Of a stretch of 50,215 nucleotides of DNA, positions 25,528-33,984 are shown piece by piece (position 1 is the stretch's first letter; each line of letters begins with the position of its first letter). Below the pieces are notes generated by a model that searched no databases, was not told the DNA's origin, and worked only from the letters and a program-made list of their open reading frames with translations. The position numbers were made by a program, and so were the translations under genes. Origin of the DNA: CAKOSP01 sp964369845 (GTDB lineage: Bacteria; Bacillota_I; Bacilli_A; RF39; UBA660). The DNA is taken from positions 1 through 50,215 of the forward strand of contig CAYJFJ010000008.1 in assembly GCA_964369845.1 (NCBI GenBank), written 5' to 3'.

Positions 25528-26244
25528 TTAATACTTAATATTTACCAAATATAAGCCTTCTGCCTTCGCAGTATTAAGCCTTTTTTCAACATTATAATTA
25601 ATTAACATACTTAAAATAACAGTCTTATCAACTTTGCCTTTTCCAACATCAAGTAAGGCCCCTACTAAATTTCTAACCATATATCTATAAAAACCTATAC
25701 CTTTAAACCTAATTATCATATAATTTTTCTTTACAATAAATTTAATATCAAAGATAGTAGTAACATAATCATCTCTATAGCCTGCTACAAAGTTTTTAAA
25801 ATTATGAGTTCCAATAAAATATTCACTAGCTTTAATCATATTAGTTAAATCTAGTTTTTTTGTATTAATTAAATAGTAGTTCGAGTCACTTTTTCTATCA
25901 AAAGAAATTTTATATTCATAAATTTTAAATTTAGGAGAATACCTTGCATGAAAACTGTCATCTACAATTTTTATACTTTTTATTTTAATATTTAATAATA
26001 ATTTATTCATTTTATTTTTAAGAAACAATATTTTTTTATTTACATCGAAATGAGCATATTGATTACGAGCGTGAACTTTAGCATCAGTTCTTCCAGCTCC
26101 TTTGATAATTATTTTTTCATCGAAAATAATACTAAGCACTCTTTCTATTTCTCCCTGGACATTTTCAACATTATTTTGCCTTTGGAATCCATGAAAAAAA
26201 GAACCATCATAACTAAACTTCAACAAATACCTTGTTTGCTTCAT
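25528..26244 (-). CDS. truA: tRNA pseudouridine synthase A
   Basis: A 238-residue TruA that makes pseudouridine at positions 38-40 of the tRNA anticodon arm. It shows YDGSFFHGFQRQ, the catalytic D54 in GRTDAKVHA, FKNFVAGYRD and the C-terminal IGFYRYMVRNLVGALLDVGKG. The ATG at 26244 is kept because it preserves the first beta strand (RYLLKFSYDG), as in Bacillus TruA. A TTG at 26223 has a better Shine-Dalgarno (AAGG at 6 nt) and is a real alternative. The gene overlaps the end of nrdG by about 32 bases. Confidence 0.95.
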   Translation of the reverse strand: MKQTRYLLKFSYDGSFFHGFQRQNNVENVQGEIERVLSIIFDEKIIIKGAGRTDAKVHARNQYAHFDVNKKILFLKNKMNKLLLNIKIKSIKIVDDSFHARYSPKFKIYEYKISFDRKSDSNYYLINTKKLDLTNMIKASEYFIGTHNFKNFVAGYRDDYVTTIFDIKFIVKKNYMIIRFKGIGFYRYMVRNLVGALLDVGKGKVDKTVILSMLINYNVEKRLNTAKAEGLYLVNIKY

Positions 26245-26743
26245 ATAAAACTATATCCTTACTTTTTAAACTTTTCTTAACATCAATAACTCTTTGATTT
26301 TTACTACCTTTGTATTTCAGTGTTAAATCTTTTTCTTCTAAAACAAATTTTCCATCAACAAGCACATCAATAAATGTAAGTATTTCTTTATGTATATCGT
26401 CCATATTAAGAAGCTCTTCAAATGTAAAACCAGTATAAACCCATATATTAAATTCTTTTTCTTTTGAATACTTTAAAATTTCTAAAAATGCTAGGGGCTG
26501 AAAAAACGGATCCCCTCCAGAAATTGTTATTCCATCTTGAAAAGATAATTCATCAATAAGTTTGAAAACTTCATTAGTTTTAAGTTTCTTCCCAGTATTA
26601 AATTTATGTGTAGAAGGATTATGACACCCAAGACAATTATGAGAACAACCTTGAAACCAAATAACCGCTCTAAGACCTTTTCCATCAACAATACTATCGG
26701 GTTGTATTTCACTAGCTAAATATACATCATTCACTTTCTTCAC
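26213..26743 (-). CDS. nrdG: Anaerobic ribonucleotide reductase activating protein (radical SAM)
   Basis: A 176-residue radical SAM activase with the CxxxCxxC cluster motif at C33, C37, C40 (CSHNCLGC), preceded by IVDGKGLRAVIWFQG. ISGGDPFFQP carries the SAM-binding GGD. It generates the glycyl radical on NrdD under anaerobic conditions. NrdD is not in the window; by sequence alone it could also be a related glycyl-radical activase. The start is GTG at 26743, 5 nt after AAAGG; a GTG at 26734 is the alternative. It overlaps whiA by 17 bases upstream and truA downstream, so the three are coupled. Confidence 0.85.
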   Translation of the reverse strand: MKKVNDVYLASEIQPDSIVDGKGLRAVIWFQGCSHNCLGCHNPSTHKFNTGKKLKTNEVFKLIDELSFQDGITISGGDPFFQPLAFLEILKYSKEKEFNIWVYTGFTFEELLNMDDIHKEILTFIDVLVDGKFVLEEKDLTLKYKGSKNQRVIDVKKSLKSKDIVLYEANKVFVEV

Positions 26744-27641
26744 CTAAACCTTTATGTTTTTTTATAATATCATTTATTTTAATAAAATTATGATTTATAC
26801 CTGACTTACCTATTTTATACGGAGTTTCTAAAGAAATAATTTCAGCAAGTTCAGCATATGAAGCTTCAGGGTATTTTTCCCTCATTAAAACTACTATTCT
26901 AGACTTTTCATCTAATAAATCTATTAAATCATTTTCTTTTAAATATTCAATTGAATCTAAATGTTTTAAACCAGTTTTAATACTTTTTTCTTGGTTAGCC
27001 ACTTCACAATTATTAAGTCTATTTACCATATTTTTATGATCTCTATAAATTCTTATATCTTCAAAATAAAATAATGAATTTATCGTTTTAAAGTACTTTA
27101 TTAAATCACTAATTTCTTCAGAAGATTTTATATATACAATATACTTATTTCCTCGTTTAATTATTTTAGCATTAAATTTAAAGTGATTTAAAAGTAAAAG
27201 CATTTGCTCTGCATTTTTCTTTCTTGTACATGCAAATTCTAAATGATAACCACTAGTTTTTGGATCCGTAAGTGAACCCACTGCAATGAAAGCACCTTTG
27301 ATAAATGCAATTTTTTCTTCAGCTGTTTCACATAAAGTTAAAACATTATTAAAACTTATATTATTTTTAATTAATTCAAGTTTTTCTTTAACTTCTAATA
27401 TATATATTTTTTTTACTCTAAATCTTTTTTGAATCCTTACCATAATTTTAGGACTAACATCATAAATAATTTTTAAATCTTGATATATTTTTCTAAGTAC
27501 AGCTGCATTTTCAGATTGAATTAATAATACATCAGAAAATTTACCTATTAAATTAAGATAAGATAAAATAGTCATTCGCTTTTCTATTAAATTATCATCT
27601 ATCTTAGATATTTCTTCTTTTAACATTACATTAAACGTCAA
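26727..27641 (-). CDS. whiA: DNA-binding protein WhiA
   Basis: A 304-residue WhiA. It has the LAGLIDADG-like N-terminal domain (AFIKGAFIAVGSLTDPKTSGYHLEF near 107-131) and a C-terminal helix-turn-helix (YPEASYAELAEII, then PYKIGKSGINHNFIKIN). In Firmicutes WhiA affects cell division and chromosome segregation. The start is taken as TTG at 27641, giving LTFNVMLKEEI like the usual MSFxxxxKxEL. GAGGTGG lies 5 nt before this TTG, while the GTG at 27650 is part of that Shine-Dalgarno. A small CACTA/TAGTG hairpin (27661-27674) precedes it. The usual partners yvcJ/yvcK are absent upstream. Confidence 0.93.
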   Translation of the reverse strand: MTFNVMLKEEISKIDDNLIEKRMTILSYLNLIGKFSDVLLIQSENAAVLRKIYQDLKIIYDVSPKIMVRIQKRFRVKKIYILEVKEKLELIKNNISFNNVLTLCETAEEKIAFIKGAFIAVGSLTDPKTSGYHLEFACTRKKNAEQMLLLLNHFKFNAKIIKRGNKYIVYIKSSEEISDLIKYFKTINSLFYFEDIRIYRDHKNMVNRLNNCEVANQEKSIKTGLKHLDSIEYLKENDLIDLLDEKSRIVVLMREKYPEASYAELAEIISLETPYKIGKSGINHNFIKINDIIKKHKGLGEESE

Positions 27642-27697
27642 GCAAACCACCTCATTTCACCACTAACCCTAGTGTATCATACAATACAAAAAAAAGA

Positions 27698-27725
27698 AAC
27701 ACAAGGTTAATCAAACCATTGTGTT
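27698..27725 (-). terminator. Terminator of ftsE-ftsX-M23 operon
   Basis: AACACAA / TTGTGTT with an inner GGTT/AACC and one bulged base, then a minus-strand U run. It includes the stop codon of the M23 gene. Confidence 0.75.
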
Positions 27726-28909
27726 CTTGAATAAAATTTACCGTATTTGTCTGGGAATCCCGGAGGTGCAATACTATAATTTACTAAAGATGTGTAAGAA
27801 GTATAATCATATAAGTAAAAACCTTTAGATACACCAAAGTGTAAATGAGCTCCTGTGCTACATTTATCATAACTTTGAGTTTTAGATCCTCCACCTACAG
27901 TACCTATTTGTGTATCAATAGTAACTTTTTGACCAACTTTAACATCAATTTCTAAAAGATGAATATAAGTATTTGTATATGCTACTCCATCAACGTACAC
28001 ATGTACATAAACTTTATTACCACCGCAACTAGATCTATTAGTAACACCGGCAACAGTTCCTGCAGCAGCTGCATATACAGGAGTTCCTTCAGGATTACCA
28101 GCAAGGTCTATACCATTATGTAAAGAACCATTACGCATTCCCCAAGGTGAAGAAACATAAGCATAACTAAGTGGTTTTATCCAACCTCTATTATTAGCAA
28201 TTTCAACACATTCATTTAAGTCTTGATCTTCTTCACAACCTAAATCTTCATAATATTCAATAAACGCTTCTTGATTTTTAATTTGGTCATCTATATCTTC
28301 AGTAATTTCTGCATAATACTGAAGTTCACTTTCCAAACTGTTAATTTTAGTTTCATAAGAAGCAATATTTTCGTTTAAAGTAACTTGATAATTTTCTAAA
28401 TCAATTTTATTTTGTTCATTTTCTTTAATTAAATTTTCCAAATTTTCTATTGAAGAACTACTATAATCTAGCAACTGATTAACTGCATCACTTCTCATAA
28501 TCAAATCAGCCATACTAGATGCTCCAGTAATATATTCTAAGTACGATTCTTGATCAGTTATTTGTTCATAAACTACTACAAGTTCTGCTACTATATCAGT
28601 AAGTTCAGCTATTTCGATATTAGATTCATCAATTTTACTTTGAGCAATAATAATATCTTCTTTACTTTTTTCAATAGCATCGTAAGAATTCTGAATATCT
28701 ACTCTATTAGCATCGATTTGATCATTTGTACTATTAACTGTATTAGAATTATCTTTTTTTTGCTTTTCAAGTGCAGCTAACTCATCTCTAAGTTCGCCAA
28801 GTGTATTAGCAGAAGATGCTTCAACTACAAATGGATCTACCATATACACAAAAAGTGTAATTATTGCCATAAATAAATAAAATGTTCTTTTTATAAGTCT
28901 TAACATCAT
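27707..28909 (-). CDS. Coiled-coil M23 murein hydrolase, FtsEX-activated type
   Basis: A 400-residue exported protein with a signal peptide (about 1-32), a long coiled coil (about 35-235, rich in Asn/Gln/Glu/Ile) and a C-terminal LytM/M23 zinc peptidase. Zinc-site residues are H264 and D268 (LHNGIDLAG) and H355/H357 (GAHLHFG). Four Cys (GCEEDQDLNEC, SCGGNK, DKCS) are unusual and may form disulfides. The coiled coil plus M23 layout matches EnvC and CwlO-like partners that FtsEX switches on. It starts 4 bases inside the ftsX stop (ATGA overlap), strong evidence for such a role in daughter-cell separation or elongation. The hydrolase is complete. Confidence 0.9.
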   Translation of the reverse strand: MMLRLIKRTFYLFMAIITLFVYMVDPFVVEASSANTLGELRDELAALEKQKKDNSNTVNSTNDQIDANRVDIQNSYDAIEKSKEDIIIAQSKIDESNIEIAELTDIVAELVVVYEQITDQESYLEYITGASSMADLIMRSDAVNQLLDYSSSSIENLENLIKENEQNKIDLENYQVTLNENIASYETKINSLESELQYYAEITEDIDDQIKNQEAFIEYYEDLGCEEDQDLNECVEIANNRGWIKPLSYAYVSSPWGMRNGSLHNGIDLAGNPEGTPVYAAAAGTVAGVTNRSSCGGNKVYVHVYVDGVAYTNTYIHLLEIDVKVGQKVTIDTQIGTVGGGSKTQSYDKCSTGAHLHFGVSKGFYLYDYTSYTSLVNYSIAPPGFPDKYGKFYSRTQWFD

Positions 28910-29811
28910 ATCTTCAAATACTTTCTAACAGCTCTAATACTTCCAAACATACCTACTAAAGCTCCTAAAGATAATAATGCAGCAGACACTATAAACACAA
29001 AGTTATATGGTTCAATCAGTGGAATCATATTAGTAAATAAAACGCCATCAAAACTAGTATATAGAAGTATATAACCATATATTGTAATGCATATAGGAAT
29101 AATAGAACCAAGTATACCTACTATTAACCCTTCAAATATGAAAGGTAATCTTATAGTCATATTACTAGCACCAACTAATCGCATGATTTCAATTTCACTT
29201 CTTCTTGAAAAAATAGTAAGTTTGATAGTATTACCAATTAAAAATGCAGTAACAAGTACTAAAGCAATAACTATAGCTATTGTTATTTGCTGAACTATAT
29301 CAAACACAGATATAATAGTTTCAACCATTCCTTCTCCGTATTTAACAGTATCAACATCCGGAGTTTCGCTTAAGTACTCAGCAACTTTTTCTAAGTTTTC
29401 TGTATCATCTACATATACTGCGAATGAATTAAGCAAAGGATTTTCATTATTAGTTTCTTCTAAATATGTAAGAATTCCTGCAAAGTCTTCATCACTTTCA
29501 CTAAGTTCAGTTTTCCAATCATCTTGACTTTTAAATTCGACACTTGCTACTTCATCAATACTTTTAAATTCTTCAGTTAATTCATTAATTCTTTCATCAG
29601 TTATATCAGAATTTAAATATACAATTATACTAAGTTCATTTTCAAAACTTTGAGTTGTATTATTAACATTAGCAGTTGCAACTATTGAAATTGAAACTAA
29701 TATTAAAGTAATAGTAACACATAATATTGAAGCTAAACTTAAACTAAAATTTCTAATTACATTTTTAAAAGAATCTCTTATGCTTCTAAATAATATTCTA
29801 ATTGCTTTCAT
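28906..29811 (-). CDS. ftsX: Cell division ABC-transporter-like protein FtsX
   Basis: A 301-residue FtsX with four membrane helices: one near 24-48 and three in the C-terminal half. An outer loop of about 110 residues lies between helices 1 and 2 (IIVYLNSDITDERINELTEE) and would contact the hydrolase. SRRSEIEIMRLVGASNMTIRLPF is the coupling segment that meets FtsE. The start is set at 29811 (MKAIRILFRSIRDSF, the usual FtsX opening), which overlaps the ftsE end by 14 bases. A longer start at 29835 is possible but would overlap more. Confidence 0.95.
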   Translation of the reverse strand: MKAIRILFRSIRDSFKNVIRNFSLSLASILCVTITLILVSISIVATANVNNTTQSFENELSIIVYLNSDITDERINELTEEFKSIDEVASVEFKSQDDWKTELSESDEDFAGILTYLEETNNENPLLNSFAVYVDDTENLEKVAEYLSETPDVDTVKYGEGMVETIISVFDIVQQITIAIVIALVLVTAFLIGNTIKLTIFSRRSEIEIMRLVGASNMTIRLPFIFEGLIVGILGSIIPICITIYGYILLYTSFDGVLFTNMIPLIEPYNFVFIVSAALLSLGALVGMFGSIRAVRKYLKI

Positions 29812-30499
29812 GAGTTTTATATCTTCCTTTCTCATAATCGCCAGCTAAAGTTCCATTTTCAATTACAAGTACTCTTTTTTTCATTTTATTAACAGTTACT
29901 TTATCATGAGTAGCCATTATAATAGTTGTATCAAGTTCTTTATTAATGTCATCTAAAACCTTCATTATCTCTTTACTAGTTTCAGGATCTAAGTTTCCTG
30001 TTGGTTCATCACAAATCAAAAGCTTTGGATTATTAACTATCGCCCTTGCAATACATACACGTTGTTGCTCACCACCAGAAAGTTCTCCTGGAAAACTTCT
30101 AGCTTTTGCTTTCAAACCTACAATTTCTAAAGCTTTCATTACTTTTGGTCTTATTTCAGAATCTTTCATTCCAGTACATTCTAAAGCAAATGCTACATTT
30201 TCAAAAGCATTTTGTTTTGGTAAAAGCTTGAAATCTTGAAAAACTATACCAATTTTTCTACGCAATTTAAATACATTTCTATTACGAAGCTTACCTACGT
30301 TTACTCCACCAACAATAACACTGCCGCTTGTAGGCTTTTCTTCTCTATATAATAATTTTATAAGTGTTGACTTACCACTAGCAGTAAGACCTATCACAAA
30401 TACAAATTCACCTTTATTAATCGTAAGAGAAGTATTAGCAACAGCAGTTATACCATTACTATAAGTTTTATTAACATTTTTTAATTCTATAAATTTCAT
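29798..30499 (-). CDS. ftsE: Cell division ATP-binding protein FtsE
   Basis: A 233-residue ABC ATPase. Walker A is GLTASGKST (37-45), the Q-loop is IVFQDFKLL (FtsE-typical), the signature is LSGGEQQR (140-147) and Walker B is LLICDEPTGNLDP. It drives FtsX to activate the periplasm-side hydrolase encoded two genes downstream. The usual GPSGAGKS of FtsE is GLTASGKS here, which keeps the GxxxxGKS/T rule. An extended -10 (TGTTATAAT, TATAAT at 30523-30528) and GGAGGAAG precede it. Confidence 0.96.
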   Translation of the reverse strand: MKFIELKNVNKTYSNGITAVANTSLTINKGEFVFVIGLTASGKSTLIKLLYREEKPTSGSVIVGGVNVGKLRNRNVFKLRRKIGIVFQDFKLLPKQNAFENVAFALECTGMKDSEIRPKVMKALEIVGLKAKARSFPGELSGGEQQRVCIARAIVNNPKLLICDEPTGNLDPETSKEIMKVLDDINKELDTTIIMATHDKVTVNKMKKRVLVIENGTLAGDYEKGRYKTHESN

Positions 30500-30544
30500 T
30501 AATTATACTTCCTCCATTATAGATTATAACATAAATCAAAAAAA

Positions 30545-30564
30545 AAAGAAATCGACATTTCTTT
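30545..30564 (-). terminator. Terminator of the YitT gene
   Basis: AAAGAAAT / ATTTCTTT stem, CGAC loop and a minus-strand run of ten U. Confidence 0.8.
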
Positions 30565-30573
30565 CTTTACATT

Positions 30574-31446
30574 CTAAACGTAAGGTATATTTTTCTTTTT
30601 ATATCCACCCATTGATTCATAACAATCACATATAATAAAAAATGCTTTATCATCAACTTCAAGTATTCTATTTTTGAAATAATAATAATCTCTATTAGGT
30701 AAAACAGCCATTAAAAGTATTCCATCTTCATGTGAATAACCACCTTTAGTAGGGAGTACCGTAAAACCAGTTTTAAACTCTTTTAAAATTACATTTTTTA
30801 CATCTTTTTCATTTTTAGTAAATACATAAAATACTTTACTATTAGATAAGTCAAACATTACTCTGTCTAAAACTATTGAACTTAAATATAAAACTAAAAG
30901 TGCATATATAGTAAGTTCAAGGCCGAAAATAAATCCACCTGCAAAAATAATACCTATATTCATAACAAGCATAGATCTTCCTTCAGGAGCTTTAAAATAT
31001 TTACTAAAAATTGAAATCATTATGTCAGACCCACCAGTTGAATAACCATATCTAAATACAAGTCCACTACCTAAACCAAAAAGTGTTCCTGCTAAAAGTG
31101 CGGTAAGCCAAAAGTCATCAAATGCAAAATATGGAATTAATAATTCAGCAATAGGCTCAGAAAAAGTAATCATAATAGGATATAAAATAGCTCCTATGAT
31201 AGTATTTTTAGTTTTTTCTTTACCTAAAAATATATAACTCATTAAAATTAAAAATGCATTTGAAACATAAATGAAAATTTGAGGATCAATATTAAAAGCA
31301 GAATTAGTAATAATTGAAAGTCCAGAAACACCTCCGATAACTAAATCATTTGGTAAAAAAAACAAATGATAAGTCAAAGCTAATAAAAAAATACTGAATA
31401 CAAGAAGAGTTCCTCTCACAATTTCAGTTAATTTATCTTCGTTCAT
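30574..31446 (-). CDS. YitT family membrane protein (DUF161 + DUF2179)
   Basis: A 290-residue protein with five or six membrane helices (about 10-200) carrying LVIGGVSGLSIITN, GLGSGLVFRYGYSTGGSDI and VLDRVMFDLSNSKVFYV. A cytoplasmic DUF2179 domain (about 205-285) contains TGFTVLPTKGGYS and IDDxAFFIICD-like residues. YitT proteins are common in Firmicutes with no firm function. GAGGAGAG lies 6 nt upstream of the ATG. It is monocistronic and divergent from gerQ. Confidence 0.92.
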   Translation of the reverse strand: MNEDKLTEIVRGTLLVFSIFLLALTYHLFFLPNDLVIGGVSGLSIITNSAFNIDPQIFIYVSNAFLILMSYIFLGKEKTKNTIIGAILYPIMITFSEPIAELLIPYFAFDDFWLTALLAGTLFGLGSGLVFRYGYSTGGSDIMISIFSKYFKAPEGRSMLVMNIGIIFAGGFIFGLELTIYALLVLYLSSIVLDRVMFDLSNSKVFYVFTKNEKDVKNVILKEFKTGFTVLPTKGGYSHEDGILLMAVLPNRDYYYFKNRILEVDDKAFFIICDCYESMGGYKKKNIPYV

Positions 31447-31477
31447 ATCACACTCTCCTCTATCAAAAAAAATTATA

Positions 31478-31506
31478 ACATATTTTTTTAAATAAATACA
31501 TAAATT
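31478..31506 (+). promoter_or_regulatory. Sigma-E-type sporulation promoter of gerQ
   Basis: -35 ACATATT (31478-31484), 14-base spacer, -10 CATAAATT (31499-31506). The sigma-E consensus is KMATATT-N14-CATACAHT; the -10 matches 7 of 8 and the -35 6 of 7. Bacillus gerQ is also made in the mother cell. It abuts the TATAAT of the divergent yitT-like gene (31472-31477). Confidence 0.6.
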
Positions 31507-31528
31507 TTTAAAGAAAGGTGTGAAAAAA

Positions 31529-31870
31529 ATGAACAGTAATTATTATCAAAATCCGACATTTCCAAGTAATATAGTACCGCAAATGAATAACCAAATACAA
31601 ACAGAAATGCCAAAAGGTGGTGGTCTTCCTGCTGTTGAACGAAGTTACATAGAAAACATATTAAGAGGAAACAAAGGAAAAATAGTAAAAGTATATGCAT
31701 CATTTCCGGATAGTGCCACAAAAGACAAAGAATATACAGGAATAATAGAAGAAGCTGGATTAGATCATTTAATATTAAAAGATACTAACACAGGAAACTA
31801 TTACATGATTAAAATGTTATATATTAACTACTTTGAATTTATGGAACCAATTTACTATGGAAGAGACTAA
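31529..31870 (+). CDS. gerQ: Spore coat protein GerQ
   Basis: A 113-residue GerQ. The variable N-terminus (MNSNYYQNPTFPSN) is short compared with Bacillus. The conserved core runs PAVERSYIENILRGNKGKIVKVYASFPDS, then YTGIIEEAGLDHLILKD, then YYMIKMLYINYFEFMEPI. GerQ is a coat protein that in Bacillus localises the cortex hydrolase CwlJ and is cross-linked by transglutaminase. Neither partner is in the window. The start at 31529 is chosen by spacing from AAAGGTG (8 nt); a GTG at 31520 overlaps that site. It is a strong marker of sporulation. Confidence 0.93.
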   Translation: MNSNYYQNPTFPSNIVPQMNNQIQTEMPKGGGLPAVERSYIENILRGNKGKIVKVYASFPDSATKDKEYTGIIEEAGLDHLILKDTNTGNYYMIKMLYINYFEFMEPIYYGRD

Positions 31871-31874
31871 TCAA

Positions 31875-32396
31875 CTACAAATATTTACTTAAATAATCAT
31901 AATAACTATCAAAGTTATTTTTTTCATAACCTAAATTACTAGAATTACCATGACCAGGATATATAGTAATTTCATCAGAATAGTTTTCCATTTTTTTAAT
32001 ACTTGAAATCATATCAGGAATGCTACTTTCAGGAAAATCAACTCTACCAAAAGTATCTTCGAATAAAAAATCACCAGTAAACATAACTTCATCTGTTTTA
32101 AAATATAATGTTTTAGAATCAAAAAAATGACCAGGAGTTTCAATTACTTCTAAATTAAAATTATCAAAATTAAAATTATTACATGTAACATTAAAATTTT
32201 CACAAACTTCGTCTAAGGCACCTATATGATCAAAATGAGAATGAGTAAGTAATACTCCAACTACATTTAAATCTTTACAAAATTCAATAATTCTAGACGC
32301 CTCAGCTCCAGGATCTATAATAATCGCTTCTTTATTTTTACTTAAAATATAACAATTAGTTTCAAGTTCACCAACTTTTAAAATATCTATTTTCAT
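31875..32396 (-). CDS. Glyoxalase II-like metallo-beta-lactamase fold hydrolase
   Basis: A 173-residue MBL-fold hydrolase with THSHFDH (H52, H54, D56, H57), a TPGHFFDS His, TGDFLFEDTFGRVD with the bridging Asp, and YPGHG. It is the short form (about 200 residues), like Bacillus YqgX, and probably hydrolyses thioesters in the cytosol. The start at 32396 is fixed by GGTGATGAT just upstream. A longer reading would run through its own promoter. The 3' end holds the gerQ terminator. Confidence 0.88.
   Translation of the reverse strand: MKIDILKVGELETNCYILSKNKEAIIIDPGAEASRIIEFCKDLNVVGVLLTHSHFDHIGALDEVCENFNVTCNNFNFDNFNLEVIETPGHFFDSKTLYFKTDEVMFTGDFLFEDTFGRVDFPESSIPDMISSIKKMENYSDEITIYPGHGNSSNLGYEKNNFDSYYDYLSKYL
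31901..31924 (+). terminator. gerQ terminator inside the opposite gene
   Basis: AATAACT / AGTTATT perfect 7-bp stem, 5-base loop, plus-strand T run. It lies inside the last codons of the MBL gene. Confidence 0.75.
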
Positions 32397-32411
32397 ATCA
32401 TCACCAATTAA

Positions 32412-32440
32412 AGAATAACAAAACAAATATTTTAAGTCAA
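32412..32440 (-). promoter_or_regulatory. Promoter of the MBL-fold gene
   Basis: -35 TTGACT (32435-32440), 17-base spacer, -10 TATTCT (32412-32417). Confidence 0.65.
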
Positions 32441-32441
32441 C

Positions 32442-32465
32442 AAAAAAGTATGTATTACTACATAC
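32442..32465 (-). terminator. Terminator of the 32458 surface protein gene
   Basis: GTATGTA / TACATAC stem (32448-32454, 32459-32465), 4-base loop, then six U on the minus strand. It includes the stop codon of the gene. Confidence 0.75.
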
Positions 32466-33963
32466 CAATTGTATAAGGATCAGTTTTACTTCCAATTCCA
32501 CCAATTAATTTAACAGATGACTTTAAATAAACTACTGGTCTATATTCATAAGGTGTAACTAAAATTGAATGATTATATCCTACTGCCTTATTGTATTGAA
32601 AAATACCAGTTAACTCATCTTCAACTGGATTAATCAATCTATATACAAATCCTTCATCATTATCAGTAAACCAATTATTATCAATTTTAAAATTTCTAAT
32701 AATTTCTTCTTCTGCAGACAAATTCTCTTTATAGTTAGGAAAGTACCAATACTCAGGTAATGTTGCATACATAAAATCACTGGCGTATAAAATTCCAACA
32801 TTATATTTATTGACAGACCTTACAAGCTTTTCTTCAGTATAAAAGTCAAATGCTATCCCACCAAAAGTACCATCATTATGTTTACTAGAACTCCCTAAAA
32901 AATAATGTGAACTAACAATTTGATTTTTAGCAATCGAAGTAAGTGAATTGAAATAAGTATTATTTAAATAAATATTCATATCAGCATCATCTGAGGAAAT
33001 GGAAGTATTATATCCTTCCCATCTATTATCTCCGCCATTATCAAAAGCAGATTCACCTAAACTTTCTACACGTTGAATTTTTATATAATCTTCACCAACA
33101 ACAGAATGATGTGTTTGACCATAAATTCCAATTATTCTCCATAGTTCATTATTAAATAAAACATAATTATTCACTTCTGTTGTAGAACCTGAATATCTAT
33201 AATTATCATCTCCAGCAGAATATTCTAAAAAAGAAGTATGCTGGTATAAATTATCGTCTAAATTTGCTAACTCTTTAAAACATGTACTCATACTTTGATT
33301 TAAACATCCTTCTTCTAAAGAACCATAATAAGTAAAATAAGCATGACAAGTGTCTGTTCCAGTAGCAGAAGTTACAACTTTATTAATACCATAATCAAAT
33401 GTAACAGATCCTACTTCGCAAGATGACTTAGATTTATCAAAAGAATATCCCTCATTGCTCAAAGCATCAACAGTATAATCACTTACCTTTTCATAGTTTC
33501 TCGTAAGAACATTCTCTTTATATAAATATACTTTTACATCTGAATCTAAATCCATATCAATAGCATCATAATAAAATTCACATCTTGTTTTTCCAGAAGT
33601 AGTTATTGTAATTATATCGTCACTAGTCCTAGTAAAAGTTGCACCATTAGAGCAGCTAGATTTACTACTTATATATATATAATCTTTAATAGGAGCATTC
33701 CACATAGCAGTATAAGTACCAATTCCATCTCCTGATGAATTCCTATTTTCTACCATATAATTAATATTCATATCAGAATTATTATAATTTGCAGTTAATC
33801 CAGAAATAATATTTCTAGAGTCTTGAGAAGTAAAATATGCATATGAACCAACTACACCTATAACAGCTATTGCACCTAAAATAAAAATAGAAATAACGTT
33901 TTTTTTATTAGTTTTTAAAAATGATACAAGATTTAAGTATAACTGTTTAATTTTATATTTCAT
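32458..33963 (-). CDS. Large anchored surface protein with TasA/camelysin-like leader
   Basis: A 501-residue protein. After a basic start, a hydrophobic leader (about 23-45, ISIFILGAIAVIGVVGSYAYF) ends in SYAYFTSQDS, resembling the leader end of TasA/camelysin proteins (usually AYFT/AWFTD). Residues 50-210 are beta-rich with paired Cys (SSCSNG, TRCEF, SSCEVG, DTCHAYF). Residues 240-500 hold VLFNNELWRIIGIYG, IKIQR, YLNNTYFNSL and a terminal YRPVVYLKSSVKLIGG. I have seen this last domain only in hypothetical surface proteins of gut Firmicutes. No SipW or LPXTG is visible. GGGTGAG lies 6 nt upstream. Probably a cell-surface protein of unknown role. Confidence 0.65.
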   Translation of the reverse strand: MKYKIKQLYLNLVSFLKTNKKNVISIFILGAIAVIGVVGSYAYFTSQDSRNIISGLTANYNNSDMNINYMVENRNSSGDGIGTYTAMWNAPIKDYIYISSKSSCSNGATFTRTSDDIITITTSGKTRCEFYYDAIDMDLDSDVKVYLYKENVLTRNYEKVSDYTVDALSNEGYSFDKSKSSCEVGSVTFDYGINKVVTSATGTDTCHAYFTYYGSLEEGCLNQSMSTCFKELANLDDNLYQHTSFLEYSAGDDNYRYSGSTTEVNNYVLFNNELWRIIGIYGQTHHSVVGEDYIKIQRVESLGESAFDNGGDNRWEGYNTSISSDDADMNIYLNNTYFNSLTSIAKNQIVSSHYFLGSSSKHNDGTFGGIAFDFYTEEKLVRSVNKYNVGILYASDFMYATLPEYWYFPNYKENLSAEEEIIRNFKIDNNWFTDNDEGFVYRLINPVEDELTGIFQYNKAVGYNHSILVTPYEYRPVVYLKSSVKLIGGIGSKTDPYTIGM

Positions 33964-33984
33964 ATTCTCACCCTTTATAATTAA

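Noticed and set aside
27324..27331. TGTTTCAC, half of a parS site
   Set aside because: The second half (GTGAAACA) is missing and the match lies within whiA coding; ParB would need the full palindrome.
29946..30239. 97-codon open frame on the plus strand
   Set aside because: It is fully antisense to ftsE, has no Shine-Dalgarno, and follows from ftsE codon bias.
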